Assembly: GCF_007677725.1 (NCBI RefSeq)
Contig: NZ_VEDF01000001.1
Location: 203,457-267,456 of the forward strand
Direction of reading: 5' to 3'
Source: Pseudomonas sp. URMO17WK12:I11
Lineage (GTDB): Bacteria > Pseudomonadota > Gammaproteobacteria > Pseudomonadales > Pseudomonadaceae
DNA: 64,000 nt
Both the position numbers and the translations under genes were made by a program. Below are positions 55,268-61,895 of this stretch, piece by piece (position 1 is the first letter of the stretch; each line of letters starts with the position of its first letter). The notes below the pieces were generated by a model. The model made no database searches. It was not told where the DNA came from and saw nothing but the letters and a program-made list of their open reading frames with translations.

Positions 55268-55371
55268 CTCCGTTCTCGCGAAACCCTGCGGTTTCCATCT
55301 CTCCAAGGACGGAGCCCCTCTAAGTATCGCCTTGGGGTACGACGCCCAGTGCGATTCGGCTGGGCTTTTTT
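55268..55371 (+). other. Structured leader RNA ending in an intrinsic terminator
   Basis: Three helices are readable. CTCCGT (55268-55273) pairs with ACGGAG (55309-55314) around a GAAACC/GGTTTC hairpin (55280-55295). CCCC (55315-55318) and AAG pair with CTT and GGGG (55331-55337). GCCCAG (55344-55349) pairs with CTGGGC (55360-55365), followed by six T. This resembles either a small RNA or a terminator-controlled leader of the HPP-CBS gene, whose start is 32 bp after the T run. Confidence 0.55.
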
Positions 55372-55402
55372 CAGCAAAAAAACTACAGATCTCGATGAGC
55401 AA

Positions 55403-56560
55403 ATGTCTGCCATGCATCCCCAAAGTCGTCTGCAGCGGCTGTTGCCGGCGCCGTTGAACATTCCACCGAAACAGTGGTTACGCGCCGGTATCGGTGCGTC
55501 GCTTGGCCTGTTTCTCGCCGGCTGGCTGACCAGCCTTGCCTACGGGCCTGGCATCGCGTTACACCTGTTGGGGCCGCTGGCCGCCTCGGCGGTGCTGGTG
55601 TTCGCCGTGCATTCCGGGCCGTTGGCCCAGCCCTGGCCGGTCGTGGGCAGCTATGCCGTGGCAGGTGCGTTTGGCCTTGTGCTGCGCCAGTGCCTTGGGC
55701 CTGAACTTTGGGTGGCTGCGCTCGCCCTGGGCGGCTCGCTGCTGCTGATGTGCCTGCTGCGTTGCCTGCATCCACCGGGCGGCGGCGTGGCGGTCAGTGC
55801 GGTGCTGGCCGACGCGGGACTGACCGCCCTGGGCGATCACCTGCTGGAGCCGGTACTGCTCAACGCTGTGATCCTGATCGCCGTGGCGGTCGTCTATAAC
55901 CGTCTGACCGGGGTGCGTTATCCCCATGGCGCGAGCCCGCGCAAGGACCTGCACCACACCCGCGACCCGTTGCCGAGCGAGCGGGTTGGCATTCGCGGCG
56001 ATGATCTGGACCAAGCCCTGCAAGAGCTGGGCGAATTCGTCGACGTTGGCCGCGACGAGCTGGAGCGGATCATTCTGGCTACCGAGCAGCACGCCTTGCA
56101 GCGCAGCCTGGGCGGCATCACCGCAGCGGCGGTGATGTCACGCGATGTGCAGTTCGCAACCCCCGAAACCACCCTCGACCAAGCCTGGAAGATGCTCGCC
56201 AGCCACCACCTGAAGACCCTGCCGGTGTTGGATAAGGGCCAGTTGGTGGGGATCGTCAGCCTGAGCGACCTGGTAGGCCCGGCGATGCAGCGTGGGCAGT
56301 TCAGTTGGCGTGGGCTGTTTGGCCGCAAGCCGGTGCGTATGCACCAAGTGATGAGCCGGCGAGTGGTCAGCGTGACCCGCGGGCACCCGCTGGAGCGTTT
56401 GTTGCCACTGCTGTGCGAGCAAGGCCTGCACTGCCTGCCGGTACTCGACGGCGAGCGACTGGTAGGCGTCGTGACCCAAACCGACCTGATCGCCGGGCTC
56501 AAGCGCCAGCTGCTCAGTACCACCAGCGGCGCTTCACAAGCGCGGGTCCCAGCGCTGTGA
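55403..56560 (+). CDS. HPP-family membrane protein fused to a CBS-domain pair
   Basis: A 385-residue protein. The N-terminal HPP domain has four predicted membrane segments and the defining His123-Pro-Pro in LHPPGGG. A cytoplasmic part carries two CBS domains (about 250-310 and 320-380), with MSRDVQF and MSRRVVSV as their starts and SLSDLVG and TQTDLIAG as their ends. CBS pairs usually bind adenylates and gate activity. Some HPP proteins of phototrophs transport nitrite; the substrate here is unknown. The start could also be 55412. Its 3' end overlaps convergent lysR by 27 bp. Confidence 0.82.
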   Translation: MSAMHPQSRLQRLLPAPLNIPPKQWLRAGIGASLGLFLAGWLTSLAYGPGIALHLLGPLAASAVLVFAVHSGPLAQPWPVVGSYAVAGAFGLVLRQCLGPELWVAALALGGSLLLMCLLRCLHPPGGGVAVSAVLADAGLTALGDHLLEPVLLNAVILIAVAVVYNRLTGVRYPHGASPRKDLHHTRDPLPSERVGIRGDDLDQALQELGEFVDVGRDELERIILATEQHALQRSLGGITAAAVMSRDVQFATPETTLDQAWKMLASHHLKTLPVLDKGQLVGIVSLSDLVGPAMQRGQFSWRGLFGRKPVRMHQVMSRRVVSVTRGHPLERLLPLLCEQGLHCLPVLDGERLVGVVTQTDLIAGLKRQLLSTTSGASQARVPAL

Positions 56561-57400
56561 CCAGTCGCTCCGATCAGCGGCGATCAGCCTGCGCAGCACG
56601 CTGAAAGCGTGTTGCAGCGTTTCACTGTCCCGCTTGCGCGGGTACACCAGGTACGTCGGGTAAGTGAATTCCGGCGCCTGCGGTACTCGCTCGAAGACGC
56701 CGCTTTGCAGATAGGCCTGGACCACACGCGTGCGAAAGTAGCCGCTACCGCCCTGGTCGAGAATGAACTGCAGCGCCAGCGGCCCCAGGTTGAAGCTCAA
56801 GGCCGGGCGTGCACAGTCGGGCAGGGCGGCGTCGTGCTGGCGGCGGAATGCATCGCCCCAATCGATGTAGATGTAGGGCTCTGGCTGCTCAACACGGCGC
56901 ACTCTGATCAGCTTCTCTTCCATCAGTTGTTCGACCTGCAAGCCCGGTCCGTACACCGGTTGATACACCAGGGCGGCGTCGAGCAAGCCCATCTCCACCT
57001 TGCGCAGCAATGATTCGCCGTCGCTGACTTCGCTGCGAATGGCGTGGCTTGGCAACTCGCGGTGCAGTGCGCTGACCCAGTCGAGCAGCAACGGGTTGCC
57101 CAGGCTGACTTCAGCGGCCACGTGCAGTACCTGCTGGCAGCCCTCGGGCAATGGCAGGTCACGGCGCGCGGCTTCCCAGGTCTGCACCAGTTGGTTGGCA
57201 TAGCTGACGAACGCTTCGCCGTCGCTCGTCAGGCTGGCCCCGCTGCGGCTACGCACGAACAACTGGCAGCCCAATTGCTGCTCCAAGCGCTGCACCCGCG
57301 CGGTGATCGCCGTCTGCGAGACGAACAGGCGCTCGGCGGCGGCGACCAGGCTGCCGCAACGGACAATTTCCAGAAAGGTGCGGGCCTGCTCGATGTCCAT
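56534..57400 (-). CDS. LysR-family transcriptional regulator
   Basis: A 288-residue LysR regulator starting MDIEQARTFLEIV, with an HTH segment containing FVSQTAITARVQRLE and an effector domain from about 85. It diverges from prpE with a 178-bp gap that has a perfect 14-bp palindrome (57471-57484). The target is likely prpE or a nearby gene, but this is inference. The last 27 bp overlap the end of the convergent HPP-CBS gene. It is unlike CysB in the effector domain. Confidence 0.92.
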   Translation of the reverse strand: MDIEQARTFLEIVRCGSLVAAAERLFVSQTAITARVQRLEQQLGCQLFVRSRSGASLTSDGEAFVSYANQLVQTWEAARRDLPLPEGCQQVLHVAAEVSLGNPLLLDWVSALHRELPSHAIRSEVSDGESLLRKVEMGLLDAALVYQPVYGPGLQVEQLMEEKLIRVRRVEQPEPYIYIDWGDAFRRQHDAALPDCARPALSFNLGPLALQFILDQGGSGYFRTRVVQAYLQSGVFERVPQAPEFTYPTYLVYPRKRDSETLQHAFSVLRRLIAADRSDWSQRWDPRL

Positions 57401-57470
57401 GGGCTGCTCGGTGGCGAAAGGGTGGCCTATTCTAGAGACTTCGCACTGTTAGGGGGCGAGTTTGTCCACG

Positions 57471-57484
57471 CTGCAAATTTGCAG
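57471..57484. promoter_or_regulatory. Perfect palindrome CTGCAAATTTGCAG between lysR and prpE
   Basis: A 14-bp perfect dyad in the divergent gap, about 70 bp upstream of the lysR start and 95 bp upstream of the prpE start. Size and position fit an operator. Confidence 0.5.
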
Positions 57485-57578
57485 GTCCGATAGGACTTTA
57501 GTCCCGTGGCAGCCTTGGCGTAGCGATCCATACTCGTTGTTCGCCCTTCAATAACAACAAGTACCGGGTTCTTCTGCC

Positions 57579-59468
57579 ATGACCTACCAGCACAGCTATG
57601 CCCAGTCCATTACCGACCCTGCTGCTTTCTGGGCTGAACAGGCCCAAGCCGTGGCCTGGTACCGCAAGCCCACGCAAACCCTCGAACAAAATGCCGACGG
57701 TACCCATCGCTGGTTCGCCGACGGCAGCCTCAACAGCTGCTACCTGGCACTGGACCGGCAGATCGAGCTGGGGCGCGGCGAGCAGCCGGCACTGATCTAT
57801 GATTCGCCCGTCACTGGTGTGCAGCAGGTCTTCACCTACAGCCAGTTGTGCGAGGAGGTCGCACGGCTGGCGGGGTTGTTGCGTCAACTCGGTGTGGGCA
57901 AGGGCGATGGCGTGATCATCTACATGCCGATGGTGCCGCAGGCAGCCATGGCGATGCTGGCCTGCGCGCGTATCGGCGCCGTGCATTCGGTGGTGTTCGG
58001 CGGCTTTGCCGCCAACGAGCTGGCGCTGCGTATCGACGACGCCCGGCCAACGTTGTTGCTCACCGCCTCGTGCGGGTTGGAGTTCGACCGCGTGATCGAG
58101 TACAAGCCCCTGGTCGATCGCGCCTTGCAACTGGCCCGGCACCAGCCGCGCAAGGTGCTGGTGCTGCAGCGGCCGCAGAAGCTGGCGCAGTTGCAGGCAG
58201 GTCGCGACCTGGACTGGCAGGCCGCGCTAAGCGCCGCCGAGGCGGTAGCCCCAGTGGCGCTGGGTGCGGCTGATCCGCTGTACATCATGTATACCTCAGG
58301 CACCACCGGCAAACCCAAGGGCATCGTACGCGAGAACGGCGGCAACGCAGTTGCCCTGTGCTACGCCATGCGCCATGTCTACGGCATGCAGGCTGGTGAC
58401 GTGTGGTGGGGCATTTCTGACGTTGGCTGGGTGGTGGGCCATTCGCTGATCGTCTACGGCCCGCTGATGAGCGGCTGCACCACGGTGTTCTACGAGGGCA
58501 AGCCGATTCGCACCCCGGACGCTGCGGCCTATTGGCGGGTGATCGAGCAGTACCGGGTCAACGCGTTGTTCTGTGCGCCGACCGCAATGCGCGCGATTCG
58601 CAAGGAAGACCCGGACGGCGCGGGGGTGAGTGCGCATGACCTGAGTTCACTGCGCCAGCTCTTTCTGGCGGGGGAAAAGCTCGACTCCAGCACCCATGCG
58701 TGGCTGCAAACTGTCACCGGCAAGGCGGTGCATGACCATTGGTGGCAGACCGAAACCGGCTGGCCGGTCACCGCCCCATGCGTGGGCCTTCCCGGTAGCG
58801 CAGCACGGCCGGGGTCGAGCAACCGCGCCGTGCCTGGCTACCACGTGCAGGTCGTGGATGAGCAAGGGCAACTGCTCGGCCCGAACCAACAGGGCGCGAT
58901 CGTCATCGCCTTGCCGCTGCCGCCGGGCTGTAGCCAGACCTTGTGGGGCGACCATCCACGTTATCTGCAGGCCTACCTGCAGACCTACCCAGGCTACTAC
59001 CACACCGGTGATGGCGGTTATCTGGATGACGAGGGTTTCGTCTACATCATGGGCCGCACCGATGACGTGATCAACGTCTCCGGACACCGTCTGTCCACCG
59101 GGGAAATGGAAGACCTGGTGGCTTGCCACCCGGCGGTGGCCGAATGTGCAGTAATCGGCGTACACGATGAAATCAAGGGCCAGGTGCCGCTGGCCCTGGT
59201 GGTGCTCAAGGACGGCGAGCAGATTGCCGAGGCGCAGTTGCTGGTCGATCTGGTCGGCCGCGTGCGCGAAGCCATAGGCCCATTGGCTTGCTTCAACCGG
59301 GTGCGCTTGGTCAAGCGATTGCCCAAGACGCGCTCGGGTAAGATCCTGCGCGCCGTCTTGCGCAAGATAGCCGACGGGCAGGCCTACGTGCCGCCCTCGA
59401 CGCTGGACGATCCGGCGGTACTGGCCGAGATCGAGGCGATGCTGGCTGACCTGCCCAGGGCAGGTTGA
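57579..59468 (+). CDS. prpE: Propionyl-CoA synthetase
   Basis: A 629-residue acyl-CoA synthetase of the ANL superfamily. YTSGTTGKPKG is the P-loop-like motif, and DDVINVSGHR and SGKILR (catalytic Lys588) are the C-terminal signature. Together with the N-terminal ACAS domain this is the acetyl/propionyl-CoA synthetase group; the sequence pattern fits PrpE. It activates propionate to propionyl-CoA for the methylcitrate cycle, whose other genes lie 10-18 kb upstream. The stop is followed by a 14-bp hairpin. Acetate as substrate cannot be excluded. Confidence 0.87.
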   Translation: MTYQHSYAQSITDPAAFWAEQAQAVAWYRKPTQTLEQNADGTHRWFADGSLNSCYLALDRQIELGRGEQPALIYDSPVTGVQQVFTYSQLCEEVARLAGLLRQLGVGKGDGVIIYMPMVPQAAMAMLACARIGAVHSVVFGGFAANELALRIDDARPTLLLTASCGLEFDRVIEYKPLVDRALQLARHQPRKVLVLQRPQKLAQLQAGRDLDWQAALSAAEAVAPVALGAADPLYIMYTSGTTGKPKGIVRENGGNAVALCYAMRHVYGMQAGDVWWGISDVGWVVGHSLIVYGPLMSGCTTVFYEGKPIRTPDAAAYWRVIEQYRVNALFCAPTAMRAIRKEDPDGAGVSAHDLSSLRQLFLAGEKLDSSTHAWLQTVTGKAVHDHWWQTETGWPVTAPCVGLPGSAARPGSSNRAVPGYHVQVVDEQGQLLGPNQQGAIVIALPLPPGCSQTLWGDHPRYLQAYLQTYPGYYHTGDGGYLDDEGFVYIMGRTDDVINVSGHRLSTGEMEDLVACHPAVAECAVIGVHDEIKGQVPLALVVLKDGEQIAEAQLLVDLVGRVREAIGPLACFNRVRLVKRLPKTRSGKILRAVLRKIADGQAYVPPSTLDDPAVLAEIEAMLADLPRAG

Positions 59469-59482
59469 CCCTTGGGCAGGCA

Positions 59483-59520
59483 GGCCTGGCGTCGCCTTCA
59501 GCCGATGGCGACGCCAGGCC
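59483..59520. terminator. Terminator between convergent prpE and zapE
   Basis: GGCCTGGCGTCGCC (59483-59496) pairs with GGCGACGCCAGGCC (59507-59520), loop 10 bases. The right arm lies within the last codons of zapE, so the hairpin is part of its coding sequence. No long T run is seen. Confidence 0.65.
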
Positions 59521-60583
59521 CGATCTGCCGTAGCTGCCCCAGCCGGCTGCGGGTGCGCATCAAGTCGGCCAAGGGGCCGCCCAGGCTGTCCGCCAAGGCC
59601 CGCTTGGCGAGCAGCGTGACGTGTCGGTCCTGGTCATACAGCACATCGACCACGTTGACGAAGCGTTGCTGCGCGGCCAGCGAGCATTCGGACAGATCGT
59701 CGAGGCCGTCGATGATCCACTCATCGTACTGACTGGCCAGCGCGAGGTAATCGATCACCGCCGTCGCTTTTTCGCACAGGTCGTCGAAGCTCAGCAGGAT
59801 GCGCCGGCCCTCGACCGCCAGCGCGCGCAACGGGCGTTTGTTGACCTCCAGCATGAGCGGCGCGACTGCCGGCAGGTTCAGCGCCTGACGCTGCGCCGCA
59901 TCGCCGGGCCAGACGTAATGCCCTTGGGTGAACCGCTGTGCGTCGCGATTGGCTGGCAGGCTGCGAAAATCGGTGTCGCCGCCGACTTCGAGCACCTCCA
60001 TGCGCGCGTTGATCAGGCGGATTACCGGCGCGAAGCGCTCGTGATACAGCGGGTTGGGCAGCAGACCTTCGGGCGCGTAGTTGGAGGTCACCAACAGGAA
60101 GATGCCGCGCTCGAACAGGGCGTCGAACAGGCGCTTGAGTAGCATGGCATCGCCTATGTCATGCACATGGAATTCATCGAAGCACAGGACTTGGCAATCG
60201 CCGAGCAAGGCATCGAGCGTTGCGCCCAGGGCATCGTCCAGCTGTCGGTGCAAGTGCATGCCTTGGTGCAGGCGAGCGAAAAAGTCATGAAAGTGCAAGC
60301 GGCGCTTGGCTTGCACTGGCAGCGCCTGAAAGAAACCATCGAGCAGCCAGCTCTTGCCGCGGCCCACCGGGCCATGGAGGTAAAGGCTGCGCGCCTGGCC
60401 TGCGTGCAGGTGCGCCAGTTGCGCAGCCATGCGCTGTATCACCCGGCGTTGGCTGTCGCTGAGCTGGTAGCCACGGCTGCGTGCTTTATCTTCGAACCAG
60501 TCGAGCAGTTCACAGGGTTCGGCTGCAGCACCGCGCAGGCGTTGACCAAGCTGGCGCAGAGGGGAGGGGATCCAGGCGGACAC
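59498..60583 (-). CDS. zapE: ZapE (AFG1-like), cell-division-associated ATPase
   Basis: A 361-residue AFG1/ZapE ATPase. Walker A is GPVGRGKS near residue 70, and Walker B is VLCFDEFHV. ZapE acts at the Z-ring late in division or under low oxygen. The start is GTG (60583), with AAGGAG six bases upstream; a longer in-frame form starting at 60739 would add 52 residues of low-complexity type. It is convergent with prpE. The C-terminal codons contain one arm of the terminator stem. Confidence 0.88.
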   Translation of the reverse strand: MSAWIPSPLRQLGQRLRGAAAEPCELLDWFEDKARSRGYQLSDSQRRVIQRMAAQLAHLHAGQARSLYLHGPVGRGKSWLLDGFFQALPVQAKRRLHFHDFFARLHQGMHLHRQLDDALGATLDALLGDCQVLCFDEFHVHDIGDAMLLKRLFDALFERGIFLLVTSNYAPEGLLPNPLYHERFAPVIRLINARMEVLEVGGDTDFRSLPANRDAQRFTQGHYVWPGDAAQRQALNLPAVAPLMLEVNKRPLRALAVEGRRILLSFDDLCEKATAVIDYLALASQYDEWIIDGLDDLSECSLAAQQRFVNVVDVLYDQDRHVTLLAKRALADSLGGPLADLMRTRSRLGQLRQIGPGVAIG

Positions 60584-60737
60584 GCTTAGCTCCTTGAGCA
60601 GAAGACGGGGCAGCGTGCAGCTTGCCCCAGGTCGGGCATTTTGACCAATGGATAAAATACCGGGCATCGATCGGCTGCGTTGATACTTCCTGGGCTTGGC
60701 GCAGTCTGCCATAGACCCTCGATACAGGAGCAACGCC

Positions 60738-61163
60738 ATGACCTCCGTTCACCCCCTGCAGCGCTTCGTCGATGCGCAGAATCCGGTTTATGACCACGTG
60801 CTGCAAGAGCTGCAGGCAGGTCGCAAGCGCAGCCACTGGATGTGGTACGTATTTCCGCAGCTCAAGGGCCTGGGGCACAGCGCCATGGCCGTACGCTATG
60901 GGCTGGAAGGGGCCGAGGAGGCCCGGGCCTATCTCGACCACCCCGTGCTGGGGCCGCGCTTGAGAACCTGCGTGGGCGCGTTGCTCGAGCACAGCGGCAA
61001 GACGGCGAAGCAGATCCTAGGTAGCCCGGACGATCTGAAATTGCGTTCTTGCCTGACCCTGTTCGGCCAGGTGGCGCCAGAAGATCCGCTGTTCCAGCTG
61101 GCGCTCATGCAGTTTTATGACGGTGAGCCGGATCGGCTCACCTGCGCCATTCTCGCGCGCTAG
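60738..61163 (+). CDS. DUF1810 family protein
   Basis: A 141-residue soluble protein. The segments HPLQRFVDAQ and SHWMWYVFPQLKGLG are diagnostic of DUF1810, a small helical family of unknown function that is sometimes linked to NAD-related folds. CAGGAG precedes the ATG at 60738 by seven bases; an in-frame start 42 bases upstream is unlikely. It diverges from zapE. Its stop is one base from the stop of the convergent DUF465-like gene. Confidence 0.86.
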   Translation: MTSVHPLQRFVDAQNPVYDHVLQELQAGRKRSHWMWYVFPQLKGLGHSAMAVRYGLEGAEEARAYLDHPVLGPRLRTCVGALLEHSGKTAKQILGSPDDLKLRSCLTLFGQVAPEDPLFQLALMQFYDGEPDRLTCAILAR

Positions 61164-61164
61164 C

Positions 61165-61407
61165 TCAGGCCTTGCGCTCCAACTGGCTCTCGATCATGTA
61201 CTTGACTGCCAGCCGACGCGCCTTGAGTTGACGCAGGTCCTCATCCTCGAAATTGCCCGCAGAGATGGATTCGGCCGCCAGGACCTGATTATCGATGTCT
61301 ACGTATTCATCGAGCAGGCGGTCGAGGGTCTTGTCCTGTTGCCGGCGTTGTTGAACGATTTCCCGTGGGTATTGCAGGTCTTGGTACAGGTCGTGTGAGA
61401 CGGGCAT
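61165..61407 (-). CDS. DUF465-like (YdcH) small protein
   Basis: An 80-residue acidic, helix-rich protein beginning MPVSHDLYQDLQY. Charged heptad-like repeats and the C-terminal LKARRLAVKYMIESQLE are typical of DUF465/YdcH proteins, which form short coiled coils and have no known function. An in-frame start 102 bases upstream was rejected since GGAGG directly precedes the chosen ATG. It is convergent with the DUF1810 gene, one base apart. Confidence 0.78.
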   Translation of the reverse strand: MPVSHDLYQDLQYPREIVQQRRQQDKTLDRLLDEYVDIDNQVLAAESISAGNFEDEDLRQLKARRLAVKYMIESQLERKA

Positions 61408-61572
61408 GGTGGCCTCCTTGGTCAGGACAATTTGCTTACCTGATTGGAAGGAAGGAAAGCCATTGTGTTGAAGCGAAGCGGTGGAAAAGCGACGGATGGT
61501 AGTTCCCAAGCCGCGGAAACCGGCGCTCTGATACTAACTTGCTGTTTTAAAGCATTTTTTTTGCAAAAGGGC

Positions 61573-61599
61573 TTCACAGGTCGGCGCTTTGTTGTTAAA
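61573..61599 (+). promoter_or_regulatory. Candidate promoter of tRNA-Gln
   Basis: TTCACA (61573-61578) and TTAAAG (about 61595-61600), spacer about 16 bp, followed by a GC-rich discriminator (TGCCGCGC). GC-rich discriminators are typical of stringently controlled stable-RNA promoters. The tRNA starts about 75 bp further on. Confidence 0.35.
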
Positions 61600-61676
61600 G
61601 TGCCGCGCATTCCAAGACAACAACCCAGTTGTCACTCATTTGGAATTGTCAGAGCAGCATCAGCTGCATCCGATAC

Positions 61677-61751
61677 AGGGGCGTCGCCAAGCGGTAAGGC
61701 AGCAGGTTTTGATCCTGCCATGCGTTGGTTCGAATCCAGCCGCCCCTGCCA
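61677..61751 (+). tRNA. tRNA-Gln (anticodon TTG)
   Basis: A 75-base cloverleaf is readable. The acceptor stem AGGGGCG (61677-61683) pairs with CGCCCCT (61741-61747), then G-CCA. The anticodon stem GCAGG/CCTGC encloses the loop TTTTGAT, giving TTG at 61709-61711 for CAA codons. The T arm contains GTTCGAATC. CCA is encoded (61749-61751). The gene stands alone on the plus strand. Confidence 0.96.
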
Positions 61752-61895
61752 TTTTCCTCAAGATCATCTCTATTCAGTGCAGACTTGTCGGCGCTGGATT
61801 TTTCGTTTTCGTCTGCTGAAAAATCTTCAGCCGGGGCTGCATGGGCAAGCCGGGCAGGGTGTCGGCTCGCCCGTGCGTAGTAGCGCGCACAGCAA

